NCBI GenBank assembly: GCA_900554255.1
Contig: USGN01000051.1
Location: forward strand, 1 to 7,827
Reading direction: 5' to 3'
Length of the DNA: 7,827 nt
DNA from: an uncultured Collinsella sp.
GTDB lineage: Bacteria > Actinomycetota > Coriobacteriia > Coriobacteriales > Coriobacteriaceae
How positions within the stretch are numbered: the stretch's first letter is position 1; each line of letters begins with the position of its first letter. A program made the position numbers and the translations under genes. Of this stretch, positions 4,911 to 7,827 are shown in pieces. Below the pieces are notes generated by a model, which worked only from the letters and a program-made list of their open reading frames with translations, did no database searches and had not been told where the DNA came from.

Positions 4911-6512
4911 GTGTCTGCAACCATCAAACCCTTCACCGACGAGTTCGAAGAGTATGGTCGCGATGAGTCTCGCGCATCGGGCGAGGCCTCGAGCATCTCG
5001 TTTCCGACAACGGAGGACGAGGTCCGCGCCATTTTGAAAAAGCTCCATGCCGAGCGTGTCCCGGTGACGGTTCAGGGCGCCCGGACCGGTCTTGCCGCCG
5101 GCTCCGTGCCTCATGGCGGCCACATTCTCAATACTTCCCGCATGAATCGCTACCTAGGCATTCGCCGCGATGAGCAGGGCCGCTTTCTTTTGCGTGTGGC
5201 GCCCGGCGTCGTGCTGTCTGAGCTGCGCAAGCAACTGGGCAAGAAAGTGCTGCCGACTGCCGGCTGGGACCAGGCATCGCTTGAGGCCTACGAGGAGTTC
5301 CAAGAGGCCCCCGAGCAGTTCTTTCCCACCGATCCCACCGAGGCATCTGCCTGCCTGGGCGGTATGGCGGCATGCAACGCCTCCGGCGCCCGTAGCTACG
5401 CTTACGGCCCCATGCGCCCTCACGTCACGGGCCTTCATGTCGCGCTGACCGATGGCGACCTGCTCGAGCTTCACCGTGGCGAGGTTTTTGCACGGGGTCG
5501 TTGCCTTTCGCTCGTCACGGTGCAGGGCCGCACGCTCGAGCTCAACCTTCCCGGCTACACTATGCCCAAGACCAAAAATGCTTCGGGCTATTTCGTTGCT
5601 GACGATATGGATGCCATCGATCTGTTTATCGGTGCGTGTGGCACACTCGGCGTCATCACCGAGCTCGAGATTGCCCTGCAGGCGGCGCCTGCGGTCGTTT
5701 GGGGCGTGAGCTGCTTCTTTGACAGCGAAGACAAGGCCGTGTCCTTCACCGATTCCGTGCGCCCAGTCCTGTCCCATGCGGCTGCCATCGAGTACTTCGA
5801 TGCTGGCGCCCTGGATATCCTGCGTCGTCAGCGTGAGCAGTCGACGGCGTTTGCCTCGCTGCCGGCGCTCGACAAAGACGCCAAGGTCTGTGTCTACGTG
5901 GAGCTCGACTGCGACGACGAAGCCCAGGCGACTGAGGAGCTGTATCACTTGGGGTGGGTACTGGAGCTTGCGGGCGGCAGTGACGATGCGACATGGGTCG
6001 CGCGCACCGAGGTCGATCGCGAGTGTCAGCGATTCTTCCGCCATGCGGTGCCCGAGAGCGTCAACATGCTCATCGACGAGCGTCGCCGCACGGATCCCAC
6101 CATCACCAAACTGGGTTCGGACATGTCGGTGCCCAATGCACGCCTTGCCGATGTCGTGGTCCTCTATCGCCGCACACTGGCCGAAAGCGGGCTTGAATCT
6201 GCTGCCTGGGAGCACATCGGTAACAACCATCTGCATGTGAACATTCTGCCGCGCGATGCACAGGATTACCGCCGCGGCGGAGAGCTCTTTGCCCAGTGGG
6301 CTTCCGAGGTCACGGCCATGGGCGGCGCCGTCTCCGCCGAACACGGCGTCGGCAAGATCAAGGCGGGCTTCTTGGAGACGATGTACGGTCACGAGGCCAT
6401 GGTCGAGTCGGCGCGGCTCAAGCTCCAGCTCGATCCCGACGGGCAGCTGGGTCGCGGCAACCTGTTTTCGGAGAAGCTCTTGGATGAGCTTGTCCAGAAA
6501 GGGGGCGCGTGA
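4911..6512 (+). CDS. FAD-linked 2-hydroxyacid (D-lactate-type) dehydrogenase, Etf partner
   Basis: This 533-residue flavoenzyme belongs to the GlcD/FAD-linked oxidase (vanillyl-alcohol oxidase fold) family. The FAD-binding PCMH-type domain spans about 24-262, with VPVTVQGARTGLAAGSVPHG (50-69) as the pyrophosphate loop, LRVAPGV (94-100), and GACGTLGVITELEIAL (241-256) as closing strand. The C-terminal FAD-oxidase domain (about 290-522) has the signature HIGNNHLHVN (435-444; His440 and His442) and SAEHGVGKIK (475-484), both conserved around the active site. It should oxidise D-lactate or a similar 2-hydroxyacid to the 2-oxoacid in the cytoplasm; the exact substrate cannot be read. It is longer than common GlcD proteins (around 460-480), with extra residues around 122-140 and about 185-215. 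The start GTG at 4911 has AAAGGGGGAG five bases upstream. The stop overlaps or abuts the EtfB start, and the neighbours make it the dehydrogenase subunit of an Etf-coupled complex like A. woodii LctD. Confidence 0.88.
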   Translation: MSATIKPFTDEFEEYGRDESRASGEASSISFPTTEDEVRAILKKLHAERVPVTVQGARTGLAAGSVPHGGHILNTSRMNRYLGIRRDEQGRFLLRVAPGVVLSELRKQLGKKVLPTAGWDQASLEAYEEFQEAPEQFFPTDPTEASACLGGMAACNASGARSYAYGPMRPHVTGLHVALTDGDLLELHRGEVFARGRCLSLVTVQGRTLELNLPGYTMPKTKNASGYFVADDMDAIDLFIGACGTLGVITELEIALQAAPAVVWGVSCFFDSEDKAVSFTDSVRPVLSHAAAIEYFDAGALDILRRQREQSTAFASLPALDKDAKVCVYVELDCDDEAQATEELYHLGWVLELAGGSDDATWVARTEVDRECQRFFRHAVPESVNMLIDERRRTDPTITKLGSDMSVPNARLADVVVLYRRTLAESGLESAAWEHIGNNHLHVNILPRDAQDYRRGGELFAQWASEVTAMGGAVSAEHGVGKIKAGFLETMYGHEAMVESARLKLQLDPDGQLGRGNLFSEKLLDELVQKGGA

Positions 6513-6514
6513 AG

Positions 6515-7330
6515 ATGAGCGATTTCCATATGGTGGTGTGCGTCAAGGCCGTGCCGGGCAGCACCGAGGTCAAGATGGACCCCAAGACCAATACCATTGT
6601 GCGCGATGGCAAGCAGGCAGTCATTAATCCCTTTGACGCGAGCGCTTTGGAATGCGCGCTGGCGCTGAAGGACGACTTTATCGGCTTTGGCATGGACGTG
6701 CGCGTAACGGTGGTGTCGATGGGCATTCCCGCGACCGAATCGCTGCTGCGCGACTGCATCGCCCGAGGTGCCGATGACGCACTGCTGCTAACCGATCGCG
6801 CCTTTGCAGGCGCCGATACCCTGGCAACCACCTATGCCCTCAAGTGCGGCATCGAGGCGCTCGACGAGGACTTCGACCTGCTCATCTGCGGCAAGATGGC
6901 GGTGGACGGCGATACGGCCCAGATTGGTCCCGAGCTTGCCGGTTCCTTTGAGATTCCCTGCGTGACCGACGTGAGCTGCGTGCAGAGTGCGGGCTTTACG
7001 ACCTGTGGTTCACTGGCGCTTGTTCACGGCTGCGATGCCGGCGAGGAGACGGTCTATCTTGAGATGCCGTGCGCGATGACGACTGCCAAGGAGATTGGCC
7101 AGTTGCGTATGCCGAGTATTGCCGGTATTCGCGCGGCGGAGGAGGCGGACGTGCGCGTGGTCAGTGCCGCCGACGTGAACGCCGACCCCGCGCGCTGCGG
7201 CCTTGCCGGCTCGCCGACACAGGTCGTGCGATCGTTTGTGCCCGAACGCGACCAAACGTGCGAGGCCGTTGAGGGGACGGCGTCCGAGCAGGCGGCAAAG
7301 CTTGCCAAGATTATCGAGGGGATGGCATAG
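6515..7330 (+). CDS. etfB: Electron transfer flavoprotein beta subunit
   Basis: This is a 271-residue EtfB, close to the usual length of about 260. The N-terminal strand VVCVKAVPGS (7-16) and the NPFD..ALECAL region (38-49) are typical. RDCIARGAD (79-87) is followed by the diagnostic CGKMAVDGDTAQIGPELAG (125-143), in which the DGDTAQ.GP segment is the nucleotide/FAD-binding signature seen in bifurcating-type EtfB (LctB, CarD). The closing MPSIAGIRAA (199-208) and a C-terminal helix, which normally reaches over the alpha subunit, are present. I choose ATG 6515, nine bases after the GGGGG of AGAAAGGGGG; a GTG at 6509 overlapping the upstream TGA (GTGA) is an alternative that adds two residues. 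Either way translation is coupled to the dehydrogenase. The protein would bind FAD and probably NAD(H) and pass electrons between NAD and the complex. The next gene starts immediately after its stop. Confidence 0.9.
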   Translation: MSDFHMVVCVKAVPGSTEVKMDPKTNTIVRDGKQAVINPFDASALECALALKDDFIGFGMDVRVTVVSMGIPATESLLRDCIARGADDALLLTDRAFAGADTLATTYALKCGIEALDEDFDLLICGKMAVDGDTAQIGPELAGSFEIPCVTDVSCVQSAGFTTCGSLALVHGCDAGEETVYLEMPCAMTTAKEIGQLRMPSIAGIRAAEEADVRVVSAADVNADPARCGLAGSPTQVVRSFVPERDQTCEAVEGTASEQAAKLAKIIEGMA

Positions 7331-7827
7331 ATGAGCGGACTGATTATCGATAGCGAAGCCTGTATCGGCTGCGGTCGCTGCGTTCGCGCCTGTGCCTCGG
7401 GCGGCATCGTAGTGGAAGGCGAGCGACCCAGCCGATGCGCCCGCGTAACCGACGGCTGCATCCTATGCGGTGGGTGCGTCGACGCCTGCCCTGTCAACGC
7501 TATCTCGATCGAGCGTGACGAGGCCGCTGGTGCGGTGGACCTTGATGCATATCGAGACATTTGGGTATTCGCGCAGACCGACGAGCACGATACGGTGACT
7601 CCCGTTGCCTATGAGCTTATGGGCAAGGGCCGCGAGCTTGCCGATGCTCGCGGCTGCCGTCTGGTGGCACTGGTCGGCATAAGCCCCGAGGGCTCGCTTG
7701 GGGACCTGGAGCATCTGGTTTGCGCGGGCGCCGACGAAGTCCTGGCCTGTCGCGACGAGCGTCTGCGCCAAAACGATGCGGAGGTCTACGCCCGCTTGAT
7801 CTGCGATTTGGTAGCCGAACGCAAACC
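7331..7827 (+). CDS. etfA: Electron transfer flavoprotein alpha subunit with N-terminal two-cluster ferredoxin domain (5' part)
   Basis: The frame is open for 165 codons and is cut by the window end. The ATG directly follows the EtfB stop (TAGATG), with GAGGGG about nine bases upstream. Residues 1-60 form a bacterial-type ferredoxin domain with two cysteine sets, C11-x2-C14-x2-C17-x3-C21 and C43-x2-C46-x2-C49-x3-C53-P, the layout for two [4Fe-4S] clusters; Cys36 is extra. From about residue 72 (DIWVFAQTDE) the EtfA N-terminal domain begins, with VAYELMGKGRELAD and CRLVALVG as expected strands and helices. The C-terminal FAD domain lies outside the window. Ferredoxin-fused EtfA is typical of the lactate dehydrogenase/Etf complex (LctC in A. 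woodii), where the clusters take part in exchange with ferredoxin. Electron confurcation is therefore likely, though inferred from homologues. Confidence 0.88.
   Translation, partial: MSGLIIDSEACIGCGRCVRACASGGIVVEGERPSRCARVTDGCILCGGCVDACPVNAISIERDEAAGAVDLDAYRDIWVFAQTDEHDTVTPVAYELMGKGRELADARGCRLVALVGISPEGSLGDLEHLVCAGADEVLACRDERLRQNDAEVYARLICDLVAERK

Noticed and set aside
5154..6392. 412-codon open frame on the minus strand opposite the FAD oxidase gene
   Set aside because: It is fully antisense to a gene with clear family motifs, has no recognisable domain and is the kind of long frame that G/C-ended codons produce by chance.
1..7827. CRISPR array, tRNA/rRNA genes, insertion sequences
   Set aside because: No regularly spaced repeats, cloverleaf-like sequences, transposase motifs or terminal inverted repeats were found on reading both strands.

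Overview
The window is GC-rich, with tightly packed genes and strongly G/C-ended codons. Together with a lactate-dehydrogenase/Etf operon, a sortase signal of the LAxTG type and a TerB-N protein, this suggests an anaerobic high-GC Gram-positive, most likely a gut Coriobacteriia (Collinsella/Olsenella-like). That assignment is inferred from style and gene content, not from a marker gene.

Left side (minus strand, 1-1240). The 5' part of a TerB-N domain protein runs off the left edge (start GTG at 435). Upstream of it lies a complete DUF554 membrane protein (524-1240). Each has its own plausible promoter and Shine-Dalgarno site.

Middle (minus strand, 1359-4564). Five genes form a compact unit that would be transcribed from about 4690 leftwards: a 98-aa cytosolic protein, a 169-aa membrane-anchored protein with an extracytoplasmic beta-type domain, a 199-aa secreted protein with two WxL-like motifs, a very small protein with a signal peptide and an LAQTG sorting signal, and a 476-aa secreted cysteine-rich protein. 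The first two overlap by ATGA, the third and fourth overlap out of frame, and the fourth and fifth are 18 nt apart. Four of the five products are predicted to leave the cytoplasm, so I read this as a small cell-surface assembly locus. It is the least conventional part of the window.

Divergent intergenic region (4565-4910). It separates the surface unit from the rightward operon. It holds three contiguous imperfect 11-12 bp repeats, a perfect 8-bp inverted repeat in the leader of the surface unit, and A/T tracts next to a candidate leftward promoter.

Right side (plus strand, 4911-7827). A GlcD-type FAD-linked 2-hydroxyacid dehydrogenase, EtfB, and the 5' part of an EtfA carrying an N-terminal two-cluster ferredoxin domain are translationally coupled (4-nt or 2-nt spacing, then 0-nt spacing). 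By analogy with the Acetobacterium woodii LctBCD complex, this should couple oxidation of lactate, or a similar 2-hydroxyacid, to NAD+ reduction with ferredoxin as second electron partner. The EtfA gene is cut by the window end.
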